DNA from: Ancylobacter rudongensis
Lineage (GTDB): Bacteria > Pseudomonadota > Alphaproteobacteria > Rhizobiales > Xanthobacteraceae
Direction: 5' to 3'
Length of the DNA: 64,000 nt
Assembly (NCBI RefSeq): GCF_900100155.1
Contig: NZ_FMTP01000003.1
Location: forward strand, 248,001-312,000
The position numbers and the translations under genes are program-made. Below are positions 33,523 to 44,749 of this stretch, piece after piece. The notes beneath the pieces were generated by a model. It saw only the letters and a list, made by a program, of their open reading frames with translations, did no database searches and had not been told where the DNA came from. The stretch's first letter is position 1. Each line of letters begins with the position of its first letter.

Positions 33523-34608
33523 TCAGCCGGCGGCGCGGCGACGCTCGGGCTTGTCCGAGGCATCGTCCGGCGCCGCGTCCGGCTCGATCACCGGCAGGGC
33601 AGCCAGCGGGTCCAGAGAGACGCCCCGGGTGGCGGCGATGCGACGGCGGCTCATCATCAGTTCGCGGCTGCCCATCAGGATCAGCGCGATGGCGAAGGGC
33701 GTCACGTAATAGAGCAGGCGCAGCAGCAGCAGCGCGCCCAGCAGCGGCTCGGTCGCGAACTGCGGCAGCGCCACCAGCATCGCCGCGTCGAACACGCCGA
33801 GGCCGCCCGGCGCGTGGCTGGCGAAGCCGAGCAGGGTGGCGGAGATGAACACCACGCCGAGCGCGATCGGGTCGATATAGGGCTGCTGCGGCATCAGCAC
33901 ATACATGGCGGCGGCGCAGAAGGAGAGATCGATGATGCCGATCACGATCTGCAGCAAGGTGAGCTTCCAGCCCGGCAGGGTGACGGTCCAGTGCCCCTTG
34001 CCGACGCCGATGCGGCGCGGCTTGAGCCCGACCCACACGACATAGGCGGCAAGCCCGGCGAGCAGCGCCAGCCCGATCAGCCGGTTCACCCAGGGCGGCA
34101 GATGGTCGACCGCGCTGGCGGCCCAGGGCTCGATGGTGATGCCGAGGCCGAGAATGGCGATGTTGCCGAGCCAGAAGGTGAGCCCCGTGATGAAGCACAG
34201 CTTGGCCACATCCACCGCGCCCAGCCCGTGGGCGGAATAGATGCGGTAGCGCACCGTGCCGCCGGTGAAGGCGGAAAAGCCGATATTGTGGCCGATGGAA
34301 TAGGAGGTGAAGGAGGCCAGCGCCGCGACCCGGTAGGGCACATGCGGCTTGCCGATGGTGCGCAGGGCGAACCAGTCATAGAAGGTGAGGGTGAAATAGG
34401 CCCCCGCCACGAACAGCGCCGCCACGCCGATCCGCCACGGATCGGTGCCCGAAATCGCGTCCAGCACCTCGCCGGGCCGGATATGGCGCAGCATCTCGTA
34501 GAGAACGAAAACGGCGATCCCGATGATGACCAGGCTCGCGACCAGACCGAGCGTGTGCCAGCCGAGCCGCGCGCGCAGCCAGCCGGGAATCAGCTTCAGT
34601 CCCGTCAT
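33523..34608 (-). CDS. Lysylphosphatidylglycerol-synthase-TM / UPF0104 flippase-like membrane protein
   Basis: 361 aa with about eight membrane helices. Segments SYSIGHNIGFSAFTGGTVRYR and GFASHAPGGLGVFDAAM are the signature of the LPG_synthase_TM (UPF0104) family, the flippase half of MprF. The cytoplasmic aminoacyl-transferase domain of MprF is absent; instead there is a charged tail of about 45 residues rich in Asp and Arg. It may move a lipid across the inner membrane. It converges with the exported-protein gene and has no obvious partner nearby. Confidence 0.85.
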   Translation of the reverse strand: MTGLKLIPGWLRARLGWHTLGLVASLVIIGIAVFVLYEMLRHIRPGEVLDAISGTDPWRIGVAALFVAGAYFTLTFYDWFALRTIGKPHVPYRVAALASFTSYSIGHNIGFSAFTGGTVRYRIYSAHGLGAVDVAKLCFITGLTFWLGNIAILGLGITIEPWAASAVDHLPPWVNRLIGLALLAGLAAYVVWVGLKPRRIGVGKGHWTVTLPGWKLTLLQIVIGIIDLSFCAAAMYVLMPQQPYIDPIALGVVFISATLLGFASHAPGGLGVFDAAMLVALPQFATEPLLGALLLLRLLYYVTPFAIALILMGSRELMMSRRRIAATRGVSLDPLAALPVIEPDAAPDDASDKPERRRAAG

Positions 34609-34807
34609 TGCGTGCGTCTCTCCCTGTCGCGCCCAGTTGCCGGGCAGCCCTAGCAGACCCGGCGGGCTTGCGAAACACGTTCAGCGGTGCGGCGGCGCAT
34701 TAACGCACCCACCCGGTTCCGCCGGCTCTCGCATCTGTCTGACGCCAGATGGCGGCGCCCATGCGACGAGGCAATGACAGGCACGTCGGCATGAGCGGGG
34801 CCCGGGC

Positions 34808-36691
34808 CTATAGCCGTACCGGATAGCCGATCTCGATGGTACGCGGGCGCGGCAGGCCGAAGCGGTCGACCGAGCGCTCGGCATTGCGGGCGAGAAAGGC
34901 AAAGATGTGGGCAAGCACGTCGCGCACGCCGAGAATGTCATCGGGCGGCATCACACGCTCGTGACCGATGACATAGACCGCCTCGTCGGGATCAATGCCC
35001 TGGGCGTAGAGGGCGGGGCCAAGCACGGAGGGAACATCGATCTGCTGCATGTAGCCGAAGCGCACATCGACGCGCAGATGGGCGGCGTCGAGCGGCAGGA
35101 CCCGGACCCGCTCGTCGACCGGCACGCGGGGGCGCGAGGCGATCCATACCGAGACGATGACGGCACGGGTGAACTGCGTGTTCAGCAGTTCCGACAGGCG
35201 TCCAAGCGCCACCGGCGTCATCGCCCCGCCGCGCGAGAGGAAAATGGCGGTACGCGGGCTCACCGCGCAGCCCGGCGGGCGGCCCTTGGCGACGAACTCG
35301 TCAAGCGGCTCGGTGAAGCGGCGCTGCTGCAGGCCCACCCCTTCCATGCCGCGTCGCCAGGACACCATGATGACGAGTACCACCGCAGCGATGGTCACGG
35401 GCAGCCAGCCGCCATCGTGCAGCTTGGTGAGATTGGCGGTGGCGAAGGACAGGTCGACCACCCCCAGGCCGACGGCCAGAGCGACCAGGGCCGGCCAGGG
35501 CCACTTCCAGCGGCGGCGGACATAGGCGACGAACAGGAGGGTGGTCGAGACCATCGCCATTGCCACGGCGATGCCATAGGCGGAGGCCAGCCGATCGGAG
35601 GAGCCGAACGACACCACGATGGCCGCGCAGGCCGCCATCATGATCCAGTTGAGCCGGCCGACATAGATGTGCTGGTCGTTGTGCTCGCTGGTGTAGCGAA
35701 TCCGCATCGGCGGCAAATAGCCGAGCTCGATCGCCTGCTTGGCCAGCGAGAACACGCCGGTGATGATCGCCTGCGAGGCGATCACCGTCGCCAGGGTGGC
35801 GAGGATCAGCAGCGGCACCTCGAACATGTCAGGCGCCAGATCGTAGAAGGGATTGCGCACCGACTCGCGGTGCAGCAGCACATGGGCGCCCTGGCCGTAA
35901 TAGTTGAGCAGCAAAGCGGGCATGGCGACGAGCAGCCAGGCGCGGGCGATGACCGGACGGCCGAAATGGCCGAGATCGGCATAGAGCGCCTCGCCGCCTG
36001 TTATCGCCAGGAAGGTGGCGCCGAGAATGACGCCCGCGAGCAGCGGATTGTCGACCAGGATGAGGATGCCATGGCGCGGATCGAACGCCGCCAGCACCTG
36101 CGGCGCCTGGACGATGCCGTGAATCCCGAGGGCGGCCAGCGACAGGAACCAGACCAGCATCACGGGCCCGTAGAAGGCGCCGATCCGCTCGGTCCCCGCG
36201 CGCTGCGAGATGAAGACGAGCAGGATCACCAGCACCGTGGCCGCCACGATCCAGTGGTCGAGCGCCGGCGCGATCACCTCCAGCCCCTCAATGGCCGATA
36301 GCACCGATATGGCCGGCGTCAGCACGCCATCGCCGATGAGCATGGCCGCGCCGACGAGGCCGGCGACCAGAAGAAACAGGCGCTTGCCATTGGCCGAGCG
36401 GTGCAGATCCAGCAGCGTGACCAGAGCGAGGATGCCGCCTTCGCCGTCATTGTCCGCCCGCAGCACCAGCATGACATATTTGAGGGTGACGGAAAGGATG
36501 ATGGCCCAGCTGATCAGCGAGAGCAGTCCGAACACGTCTGCATCGGAAATGGCCGGCCCGCCGACGGCATTGAGCCCCTGCTTGAAGGCATAAAGTGGAC
36601 TGGTGCCGATATCGCCGAACACCACACCCAGCGCCGCCATCTCCGCAGCGAAGGGAATCGCCCGGCGGCCGGCGAGATGACGTTCAGCCAT
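34808..36691 (-). CDS. kup: Low-affinity potassium transporter Kup
   Basis: 627 aa from ATG 36689-36691 (AGCGGGGG upstream). Twelve predicted membrane helices; the highly conserved GVVFGDIGTSPLYA near residue 25, GGEALYADLGHFGR and NYYGQGAHVL segments are Kup hallmarks. The C-terminal cytoplasmic part holds VPVDERV and HIFAFLARN. It takes up K+ with protons. It stands alone, with 199 nt before the flippase-like gene and a long intergenic region upstream. Confidence 0.95.
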   Translation of the reverse strand: MAERHLAGRRAIPFAAEMAALGVVFGDIGTSPLYAFKQGLNAVGGPAISDADVFGLLSLISWAIILSVTLKYVMLVLRADNDGEGGILALVTLLDLHRSANGKRLFLLVAGLVGAAMLIGDGVLTPAISVLSAIEGLEVIAPALDHWIVAATVLVILLVFISQRAGTERIGAFYGPVMLVWFLSLAALGIHGIVQAPQVLAAFDPRHGILILVDNPLLAGVILGATFLAITGGEALYADLGHFGRPVIARAWLLVAMPALLLNYYGQGAHVLLHRESVRNPFYDLAPDMFEVPLLILATLATVIASQAIITGVFSLAKQAIELGYLPPMRIRYTSEHNDQHIYVGRLNWIMMAACAAIVVSFGSSDRLASAYGIAVAMAMVSTTLLFVAYVRRRWKWPWPALVALAVGLGVVDLSFATANLTKLHDGGWLPVTIAAVVLVIMVSWRRGMEGVGLQQRRFTEPLDEFVAKGRPPGCAVSPRTAIFLSRGGAMTPVALGRLSELLNTQFTRAVIVSVWIASRPRVPVDERVRVLPLDAAHLRVDVRFGYMQQIDVPSVLGPALYAQGIDPDEAVYVIGHERVMPPDDILGVRDVLAHIFAFLARNAERSVDRFGLPRPRTIEIGYPVRL

Positions 36692-36998
36692 GGAACCCCC
36701 GCTCGCCCTTCGCGCCGCCTCGGCACTGGCCGGTACCGGCCCGGCACGCATGGCCCGGCCAGCCGGCGACGGGCGCGCGGGCGGGACGGGAGATCAATGG
36801 AGAAGACGCGATGGGACGGAGCATGAGGGCCGGATTCGCGCAGAACAATGCCGTAGCATCGGGAGCGTCGCAGCAATACTCCGCCGCGCCACCGACGCCA
36901 AGCGCCGTCTCGCTGGCGCATCATGATCGTCGGCTCCGACAACCACGCGAATGTGAAGACATGCCGTCAGATCGATGGTGCAGAGCACAATCGGAGAT

Positions 36999-37039
36999 GA
37001 GGGAGGGGGATTGGGGGGGCGGTTTAATCCCCCTCCCTC
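36999..37039. repeat. Perfect 14-bp inverted repeat enclosing a G-quadruplex motif
   Basis: Arms GAGGGAGGGGGATT (36999-37012) and AATCCCCCTCCCTC (37026-37039) are exact complements; the 13-nt loop starts with seven G. GGG-A-GGG...GGG-G-GGG between 37001 and 37019 fits the canonical G4 pattern. No T-run follows on either strand, so a simple terminator is unlikely. Confidence 0.7.
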
Positions 37040-37145
37040 GACCAGCGGGCCCGTGGTGTCCAAAGGCTTGCGGGCTCCTTGGGACCAGGCACGCACTGGT
37101 ACGTCTGGATCATTAAACGCTTCATCGCCCGCGATCAATATCGAC

Positions 37146-37160
37146 TGAACCGTTCGGTCA
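37146..37160. promoter_or_regulatory. Possible TetR-family operator
   Basis: TGA-ACCGTTCGGT-CA, about 110 nt before the TetR start. It resembles the TGACCG-NN-CGGTCA palindrome of many TetR regulators but with one extra base in the left half. Confidence 0.4.
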
Positions 37161-37270
37161 TTTCGTTCGTGCCCGCCTCCGGACCCCTCTACCGCGTTGC
37201 GCAAATGCGCCCGGCGCTCCAAACTGCTGTCGCCGATAAGTCGTAATTGCTCATCGAAATCAGATTGTTC

Positions 37271-38044
37271 ATGGCATCATTACCGGACTTTGCCCATCAA
37301 CGGATCGAGCGCCGGCCGGCCCGCGGAGGGCACGCCGAACCAGGGCGTGCCGGATCGGCCTCCGGCGCCTCCAGCCCCCCTTCCAGCAAGCACAACCAGA
37401 TACTGCGCGGTGCACGGGAGGTCTTTCTTGCGTCGGGCTTCGACGGCGCCAGCATGGGCGAAATCGCGCGAGCCGCCGGCGTCTCGAAAGGCACGCTCTA
37501 TGTGTATTTCGATTCGAAGGAAGATCTGTTCACCGCCCTGGTGACGGATGAATGCACCCGCACCGCCGAAGCCTGCTTCGACCTTGATCCCGACGGCCCC
37601 AGCGAGGAGACCCTGCAAGGGCTCGCCAGCCGGTATATCCACGCCATGCTGGAGCCCAGCCATCTCCGCACCGTGCGGATGGTGATCGGCGTCGCCGAGA
37701 AGCTGCCCGAGATCGGCCGCGCCTTCCTGCAGGCCGGCCACGTGGAGGGGGTCCGCCGGCTGTCGAAATGGTTGCAGGTCAAGATTGCGCAGGGCGAATT
37801 CGTTATCGAGGATGTGGAACTCGCCGCCTGGCAGTTCATGCTGGGCTGCCAGAGCAAGATTATCGTCCCGATGATCTTCGGCGACAATGCTCGCCCGGAC
37901 GCCACAATAATCGGCAATGTGGTGGACCAGACGGTGCGCTCCTTCATGAGCGCCTTTGCCAGCAAAAAGCAGGCGGCAAATGGCACCGCCCACGGCGCGG
38001 CAGCGGCCGAAACGCCCGACCCTTCACCGGCCAGCGCCGACTAG
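37271..38044 (+). CDS. TetR-family transcriptional regulator
   Basis: 257 aa from ATG 37271; a TTG at 37247 in the same frame is an alternative, and neither has a good ribosome site. A disordered Pro/Ser/Arg-rich N-terminus of about 40 residues precedes the TetR helix-turn-helix (ILRGAREVFLASGFDGASM, then IARAAGVSKGTLYVYFDSKE). The C-terminal ligand domain has the TetR_C-like pattern of AcrR relatives, and an Ala-rich tail follows. No efflux pump is adjacent, so the target is unknown beyond probable autoregulation. Its stop shares a CTAG tetramer with the convergent SDR gene. Confidence 0.88.
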   Translation: MASLPDFAHQRIERRPARGGHAEPGRAGSASGASSPPSSKHNQILRGAREVFLASGFDGASMGEIARAAGVSKGTLYVYFDSKEDLFTALVTDECTRTAEACFDLDPDGPSEETLQGLASRYIHAMLEPSHLRTVRMVIGVAEKLPEIGRAFLQAGHVEGVRRLSKWLQVKIAQGEFVIEDVELAAWQFMLGCQSKIIVPMIFGDNARPDATIIGNVVDQTVRSFMSAFASKKQAANGTAHGAAAAETPDPSPASAD

Positions 38045-38898
38045 CCCTGGCTAAATGTCGGCGCCAGCGCCGACAGGCCCTCGCGAAATGTCGGGTAGCG
38101 CAGCGCGCCGCCGATGAGGGCCCGCAGGCGACCATTGCTCACCCGCCGGTTGTCGGCCCAGAACGACAGCGCCATGGCCGACATCGAGCGCGCGGCTTCC
38201 TCGAAACGCTCCGGCACCGGCGGCGGCAGGCCGAGCAGCGCGGCGGCAAAGCGCACCGGCGCGCAGGAGGGCGAAGGCTCGTCATCCACCACATTCACCA
38301 CGCCGTCGAACCGATGCGCGATGGCCGCCTGAACGGCGCCGGCGATGTCGTCGACATGGATGCGGTTGAACACCTGCCCGTCGCGCTCGATGCAGCGGGC
38401 GGAGCCGTCCGCCACGTCGATCAGCGCGTTGCGGCCGGGGCCGTAAATGCCGCCGAGCCGCAGCACCGCCACCGGACGCCCGGCACGGCGGCCCAGTTCC
38501 TGCCAGCCGGCCTCCGCCTCGATGCGGCGGCGCGCCCGCGGCGCGGTGGCGGCCAGCGGCGCGCCCTCGTCGATCCAGCCGCCGCCGGCATCGCCATAGA
38601 CGCCGATGGTCGAGAGATAGACCAGCGGCCCCTGCCCTTCCGCCAGCGCCGCGCCGAGCGGCCCGAGGAACGGGTCGCCCGCCTCTCCCGGCGCGGCGGA
38701 GACGAGCACGGCATCGGCCGCGCCGGCGGCGGCAAGCAGCTCAGCGGGGACCTCGCCGTCGAAGCGCAGCATCTCCATGCCGGGGGCGGGCGCGCCGGTG
38801 CGGCTGGTGCCGACACGACGGCCGAAAGCCTCGCCATGGAGGGCCGTGAAGCGCTGGGCGCAATAGCCGTGGCCGAGGCAGAGCAGGGTTCCGGTCAT
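38041..38898 (-). CDS. SDR-family NAD(P)-dependent epimerase-like protein (YeeZ-like)
   Basis: 285 aa from ATG 38896-38898, which overlaps the queG stop (ATGA). Extended-SDR protein: N-terminal [12 protein letters not shown] glycine motif, [17 protein letters not shown] with the catalytic Ser/Tyr region, [11 protein letters not shown], and [13 protein letters not shown]. This matches the YeeZ/NAD-dependent epimerase group whose substrate is not established. The third gene of the GST-queG-SDR operon. Confidence 0.87.
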   Translation of the reverse strand: MTGTLLCLGHGYCAQRFTALHGEAFGRRVGTSRTGAPAPGMEMLRFDGEVPAELLAAAGAADAVLVSAAPGEAGDPFLGPLGAALAEGQGPLVYLSTIGVYGDAGGGWIDEGAPLAATAPRARRRIEAEAGWQELGRRAGRPVAVLRLGGIYGPGRNALIDVADGSARCIERDGQVFNRIHVDDIAGAVQAAIAHRFDGVVNVVDDEPSPSCAPVRFAAALLGLPPPVPERFEEAARSMSAMALSFWADNRRVSNGRLRALIGGALRYPTFREGLSALAPTFSQG

Positions 38899-40070
38899 GC
38901 GTGCACTCCCGCGGGTTCCACCGGTGCCGGCCGCCATTCCGCGCGCACCTCGGGGTCGGTTTCCGTGTCATGGGCCGCGCGCAGGGCGGCGAACTCGGCG
39001 GGCGGCAGCAGGCGGGACAGCGCCCACACCGCCGCGCCGCGCACCAGCGGGTGGGCGTCGCCCAGATGCCGCCCGGCATCGACGGCAAGCGCCGCCTCGC
39101 CGGAATTGCCGATCGCCACCAGCACGTTGCGCAGAAACCTGGCTCGGCCGATGCGCTTGACCGGGCTCTTGGAAAAGCGCGCCCGGAACGCCGCATCGTC
39201 GAGCCGGGCGAGTTCGGCCAGCGGCGGAGCGCGGTTCTCCTCGCGCGCGGCGAGGCGCACCTCGCGGCCGAGCGCGGCGAACTTGTTCCAGGGGCAGGCG
39301 GCCAGGCAATCGTCGCAGCCATAGATGCGGTTGCCGACCAGCGGGCGCAGCTCGCGGGGAATGGCGCCCTTCAATTCGATGGTGAGATAGGAGATGCAGC
39401 GGCGCGCGTCGATCTGGTACGGCGCGGGAAAGGCGTTGGTCGGGCAGGCGTCGAGGCAGGCGCGGCAGGAACCGCAATGGTCGGTCTCGCGCGCGTCCGG
39501 TGGCAAAGCCAGATTGGTGGCGATGGCGCCGAGGAACAGCCAGGAGCCCTTGTCGCGCGAGACCAGATTGGTGTGCTTGCCCTGCCAGCCGAGCCCGGCG
39601 GCCTGCGCCAGCGGCTTTTCCATCAGCGGCGCGGTGTCGACGAACACCTTGACCTCGACCGTGCCGGCCGCACCCGCGCGCGGCACGAAGCGCGAGGCGA
39701 TGCGCTTGAGCTTGCCTTTGATGAGCTCGTGGTAATCGTCGCCTTGGGCATAGACCGAGATCGCCCCGCGCGTGCGCTCCGCCAGGATGGCGCGGGGGTC
39801 CTGGTCCGGTCCGTAATTGAGCCCGAGCATAAGAAGAGAGCCGACCTCCGGCCACATGTTTGCCGGCGCGGCGCGGCGGGCGGCGGTCTCCGGCATCCAC
39901 TCCATGTCGCCATGGGCGCCTTCGGCGATCCACTGGTGCAGGCGCGGACCGGCCTCAGGAATGGCATCGGCGGCGGCGATCCCCATCGCGTCGAAGCCTT
40001 CCTCGCGGGCCAGCGCGAACAGATAGTCCCTGGCCGCTTCCGGCGTCAGAAATCCAGATCCGCGTAGCAC
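38895..40070 (-). CDS. queG: Epoxyqueuosine reductase QueG
   Basis: 391 aa. N-terminal cobalamin-binding reductase region with the [19 protein letters not shown] segment and [14 protein letters not shown], then two [4Fe-4S] clusters ([16 protein letters not shown] and [14 protein letters not shown]), and a C-terminal HEAT-repeat tail that grips tRNA. It performs the last step of queuosine synthesis in tRNA. Its start overlaps the end of the GST gene by 25 nt, and its stop overlaps the SDR start, so the three genes form one operon. Confidence 0.94.
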   Translation of the reverse strand: MLRGSGFLTPEAARDYLFALAREEGFDAMGIAAADAIPEAGPRLHQWIAEGAHGDMEWMPETAARRAAPANMWPEVGSLLMLGLNYGPDQDPRAILAERTRGAISVYAQGDDYHELIKGKLKRIASRFVPRAGAAGTVEVKVFVDTAPLMEKPLAQAAGLGWQGKHTNLVSRDKGSWLFLGAIATNLALPPDARETDHCGSCRACLDACPTNAFPAPYQIDARRCISYLTIELKGAIPRELRPLVGNRIYGCDDCLAACPWNKFAALGREVRLAAREENRAPPLAELARLDDAAFRARFSKSPVKRIGRARFLRNVLVAIGNSGEAALAVDAGRHLGDAHPLVRGAAVWALSRLLPPAEFAALRAAHDTETDPEVRAEWRPAPVEPAGVHA

Positions 40071-40735
40071 GGTGCCGGCGGCATGCCCGCCATGGTCAGC
40101 GCGAGCAGGGGCCGGAACGCGGGACGCGACTTGATGCGCGCGTACCAGATCTTCGCTCCCTCATCTTCGTCCCAGGGCACGTCGCCGAGATAGTCGACGC
40201 TGGAAATATGCGCGGCGGCGGCGAGATCGGCATAGCTCATCCGGTCGCCGGCGAGCCAGTTCCGCGCCTTCAGCAGCCAGCCGATATACTGCAGATGATA
40301 GCGGATATTGGCCCGCGCGGCGCGGATGATGGCCATATCCGGCGGGCCGCCGCCAAGTTCGCGCGGGGTGTAGCGCTTGTACACCTTCTCGCGCACCAGC
40401 GGCTCGGAGACTTCGGCGAAGAACTTGTGGTTGAACCAGGAGGACAGCCGGCGCACCTCGACCCGCTCGCCAATGTGCACCGGCAGCAGGCGCCGCGCGC
40501 CCAGGGCGCTGCCGCGCGTCTCGTCGAGATATTCGGTGATCGGGTCGATGCCCGGCACCACGAAGCCGTCATCCTCCACCAGCACGGGGGTGGCGCCCGC
40601 CGGGTCGAGCATGAGGAAATCGGGCCGGCGCTCCCAGACCCGCTCTTCGATCAGTTCCGGCTCGATGCCCATCTCGCCAAGGGCGAGGCGCACGAGACGC
40701 GAATGGGCACAGAAGGGATGATGATAGAGCTGCAT
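40046..40735 (-). CDS. Glutathione S-transferase family protein
   Basis: 229 aa from ATG 40733-40735. Thioredoxin-fold N-terminal domain with [21 protein letters not shown] and the cis-proline loop [13 protein letters not shown], an SxTRG-like ESITEYL equivalent ([12 protein letters not shown]), then an all-alpha C-terminal domain with [15 protein letters not shown]. Substrate unknown. GST genes beside queG recur in alphaproteobacteria, which supports the operon assignment. Confidence 0.9.
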   Translation of the reverse strand: MQLYHHPFCAHSRLVRLALGEMGIEPELIEERVWERRPDFLMLDPAGATPVLVEDDGFVVPGIDPITEYLDETRGSALGARRLLPVHIGERVEVRRLSSWFNHKFFAEVSEPLVREKVYKRYTPRELGGGPPDMAIIRAARANIRYHLQYIGWLLKARNWLAGDRMSYADLAAAAHISSVDYLGDVPWDEDEGAKIWYARIKSRPAFRPLLALTMAGMPPAPCYADLDF

Positions 40736-40916
40736 GTTCCGGGAGGGTTGTCGCGGACCGTCGGCAGGCGGCGCCTGAAATCGGTCTAGAAGGGTTCGCG
40801 CCTCATCGCAAGCCATCGCGGCGTCAACATGGCGGGCCGGGCCGCCGGCGGCGGTGAACCCGGCAGCCGTTTTCGGGTTATGGTGTCCACAGGGTTAACA
40901 TGGAAGGGCCATCGCC

Positions 40917-41315
40917 ATGGAAGGCACGGGGCAAACCGAACCGCCGCACGGCATCTTCGTCTGGAACGAACTGAACAGCCGCGACATCCCGGCCGCCAAG
41001 GCGTTCTACGCCGCCGCGCTGGGCTGGAGCTTCACACCAATGCCCATGGAGGGCGGCCCGGACTACTGGATCATCCGCCAGGGCGAGGCGCAGGTGGGCG
41101 GCATCTTCCCCCTCGACGGGCCGGAATTCGACGGGGTGCCGGAGCACTGGCTTTGCTATATCGCGGTCGACGATGTCGATGCGCGGTGCGAAAGGGCGGT
41201 CGCCGCCGGCGGCACCCTGCTACGCGCGCCCTTTGACGTGCCCGAGGTCGGCCGCATCGCCATTGTGCGCGATTCGCAAGGCGCCGTTACCGGCTGGATG
41301 ACACCGAAAATGTGA
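40917..41315 (+). CDS. VOC-family (glyoxalase/bleomycin-resistance-like) protein
   Basis: 132 aa, a single vicinal-oxygen-chelate domain with two beta-alpha-beta-beta-beta units. FVWNELNSRDIPAAKAFYAAALGW opens it and IAIVRDSQGAVTGWMTPK closes it, as in small VOC proteins often annotated glyoxalase-like. A GGAAGGG site precedes the ATG. Function unknown; it is divergent from the GST operon across 181 nt. Confidence 0.88.
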   Translation: MEGTGQTEPPHGIFVWNELNSRDIPAAKAFYAAALGWSFTPMPMEGGPDYWIIRQGEAQVGGIFPLDGPEFDGVPEHWLCYIAVDDVDARCERAVAAGGTLLRAPFDVPEVGRIAIVRDSQGAVTGWMTPKM

Positions 41316-41470
41316 GCGGCGCGGCAGCTTGGGAGCCCGCTAACCTACCGTTATTCCAGACGATTCGGCCGAGCCGTTACGTCTGTGCCATATATGTGCC
41401 GTAATCTGGTCGAGCGCCGTACCCGGCGGTCGCCCGCGTTTCATGCCTATCCCTGGGGAAGATCGACACG

Positions 41471-42412
41471 ATGCAGTTCCATATCCCGGTTCCCGCCATT
41501 CGCGCCTGCGGCTTCTCCCTTCGCGAGGGGAGTCCCGAGTTCGACGATGTGGGGGCCGGGCTCGACGAAGCGGAAGCGCTCGGCGTCGATATGGTGGAAC
41601 TGCCGGTCTATGCCTGGCACCTCGTGGTGAACGGGCGCGTCCTCGACAACCGGCTGAACGATCTGGTCCGGGCGCTCCAGGGTCGCCGGCTCGGCTACAG
41701 CGTGCACGGCGCGCTGGCCGTCAACCTGATGGACGTGCCCGATCGCCTGGCGCGGCATGAGAAGGTGCTCGCCGCCCATATTGACATCGCCGCCGCCATC
41801 GGCGCCCAGCACCTCGTCATCCATACCGGCTTCGTGCGCGACCCCGACGACGATCTGGAAGTCGCCTATTCCCGCCAGCGCGACGCCCTCGCCCGCGCCG
41901 GCGACCATGCGGCGGCCAATGGCGTGACGCTGTGCGTGGAGAACATCTTCCGCTTCGTTCACGCCCGCGAAACCGCGACCCCGGCCAAGCTCGCCGGCGA
42001 GCTGGCGGCGATCGACCACCCGGCGGTGAAGGCGACGCTCGATGTGAGCCACGCCTATATCCGCTGCACCGATGCGCGGCTCGACCCGCTGGCCGAAATG
42101 GCGGCGCTGGCGCCGCATGTCGCCCATTTCCACCTGCACGATTCCTTCGGTCGCCCCAATGAGCGCCGGCCGGCCGACCTGTGGTTCTACGACCCGGCCG
42201 AGGCGGTGGCGTTTGGCGAGGGCGACCTGCACCTGCCGATCGGCTGGGGCGGCATCGACTGGGACGCGGTTGTGCAGATGGTCCGCCCGCCCGCCGGCGC
42301 CGTCGCCATGCTGGAGCTGAACCCCCGCCACTGGCGCGAACTGGGCGACCAGATCACGGTGCTGCGGGCGCTCGCCGGGCGCTTCCAGCCGGCCTTCGCG
42401 CCCGCGCCGTGA
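41471..42412 (+). CDS. Sugar phosphate isomerase/epimerase-like TIM-barrel protein
   Basis: 313 aa. Xylose-isomerase-like (AP endonuclease family 2) barrel: VDMVELPVYAW, HLVIHTGFV, GVTLCVENIFRF with metal-ligand Glu, KATLDVSHAYI with the aspartate-histidine pair, VAHFHLHDSFG and a late VAMLELNPRHW with the second metal-binding Glu. All ligands for a divalent metal appear present. The specific substrate is unknown. It is a single gene upstream of the dnaK region. Confidence 0.85.
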   Translation: MQFHIPVPAIRACGFSLREGSPEFDDVGAGLDEAEALGVDMVELPVYAWHLVVNGRVLDNRLNDLVRALQGRRLGYSVHGALAVNLMDVPDRLARHEKVLAAHIDIAAAIGAQHLVIHTGFVRDPDDDLEVAYSRQRDALARAGDHAAANGVTLCVENIFRFVHARETATPAKLAGELAAIDHPAVKATLDVSHAYIRCTDARLDPLAEMAALAPHVAHFHLHDSFGRPNERRPADLWFYDPAEAVAFGEGDLHLPIGWGGIDWDAVVQMVRPPAGAVAMLELNPRHWRELGDQITVLRALAGRFQPAFAPAP

Positions 42413-42487
42413 CTTCCGGGCCGCCCGCGGCGGCCCCCGCGCCGGGCGAGGCTTTCGCGCGGCGCATCTTTTCCACGCACGCTGCTT

Positions 42488-42516
42488 CTTGCGGCGGAAA
42501 CGGCCGCCCCCTATAT
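42488..42516 (+). promoter_or_regulatory. Heat-shock (sigma-32/RpoH-type) promoter of dnaK
   Basis: CTTGCGG (42488-42494), 12-nt spacer, CCCCCTATAT (42507-42516), 127 nt before the dnaK ATG. It fits the alphaproteobacterial RpoH consensus CTTG...CCCCATAT-like well. Confidence 0.7.
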
Positions 42517-42643
42517 CGGCCACGAACGGCGCGGATAGCGTCGTACCCAATTGTTTGGGGGCCGGTCCGGGGGCACGGCATCCAGTCCGTTCCTCTCCGG
42601 GTGCTTCAAGAAGGTCCGGCCGGCCTGCCGGAAGGAGAAACAT

Positions 42644-44539
<1,896 letters not shown>

Positions 44540-44553
44540 TCGACATCTGAGCG

Positions 44554-44592
44554 CCGCCCCCGGATTCCGTTCCGGGGGCGGATTTCTTTCCG
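44554..44592 (+). terminator. Terminator between dnaK and dnaJ
   Basis: Perfect 11-bp arms CCGCCCCCGGA (44554-44564) and TCCGGGGGCGG (44571-44581), 6-nt loop, then ATTTCTTTCC. It would make DnaK more abundant than DnaJ. Confidence 0.75.
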
Positions 44593-44749
44593 TGGCCGCG
44601 CGGCCGTGCCGCAGCCGCCACAGGTAGCGTGAGCCCGGCACGCAGGATCACCGCCGGGGCGTCCTCCGGCAGGTTTCCTGCATGGCGGCCGGTACCGCCC
44701 GCCGCGGGAAGCGCCGGCGGCGGCCAAGGATGCGACGGCACAGCGACCC

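Larger units (their letters stand above)
36692..37270. other. Long intergenic region with G-rich inverted repeat
   Basis: 579 nt between kup and the TetR regulator with no convincing gene; open frames here lack ribosome sites and family resemblance. It holds the 14-bp inverted repeat at 36999-37039 and an operator-like palindrome at 37146-37160. The right half (37080-37270) is AT-richer, as expected for the TetR promoter. No tRNA cloverleaf or transposon end was recognised. Confidence 0.55.

Noticed and set aside
36794..37222. 142-codon minus-strand frame spanning the G-rich inverted repeat
   Set aside because: It translates through both arms of the hairpin, has no start signal and no family resemblance.
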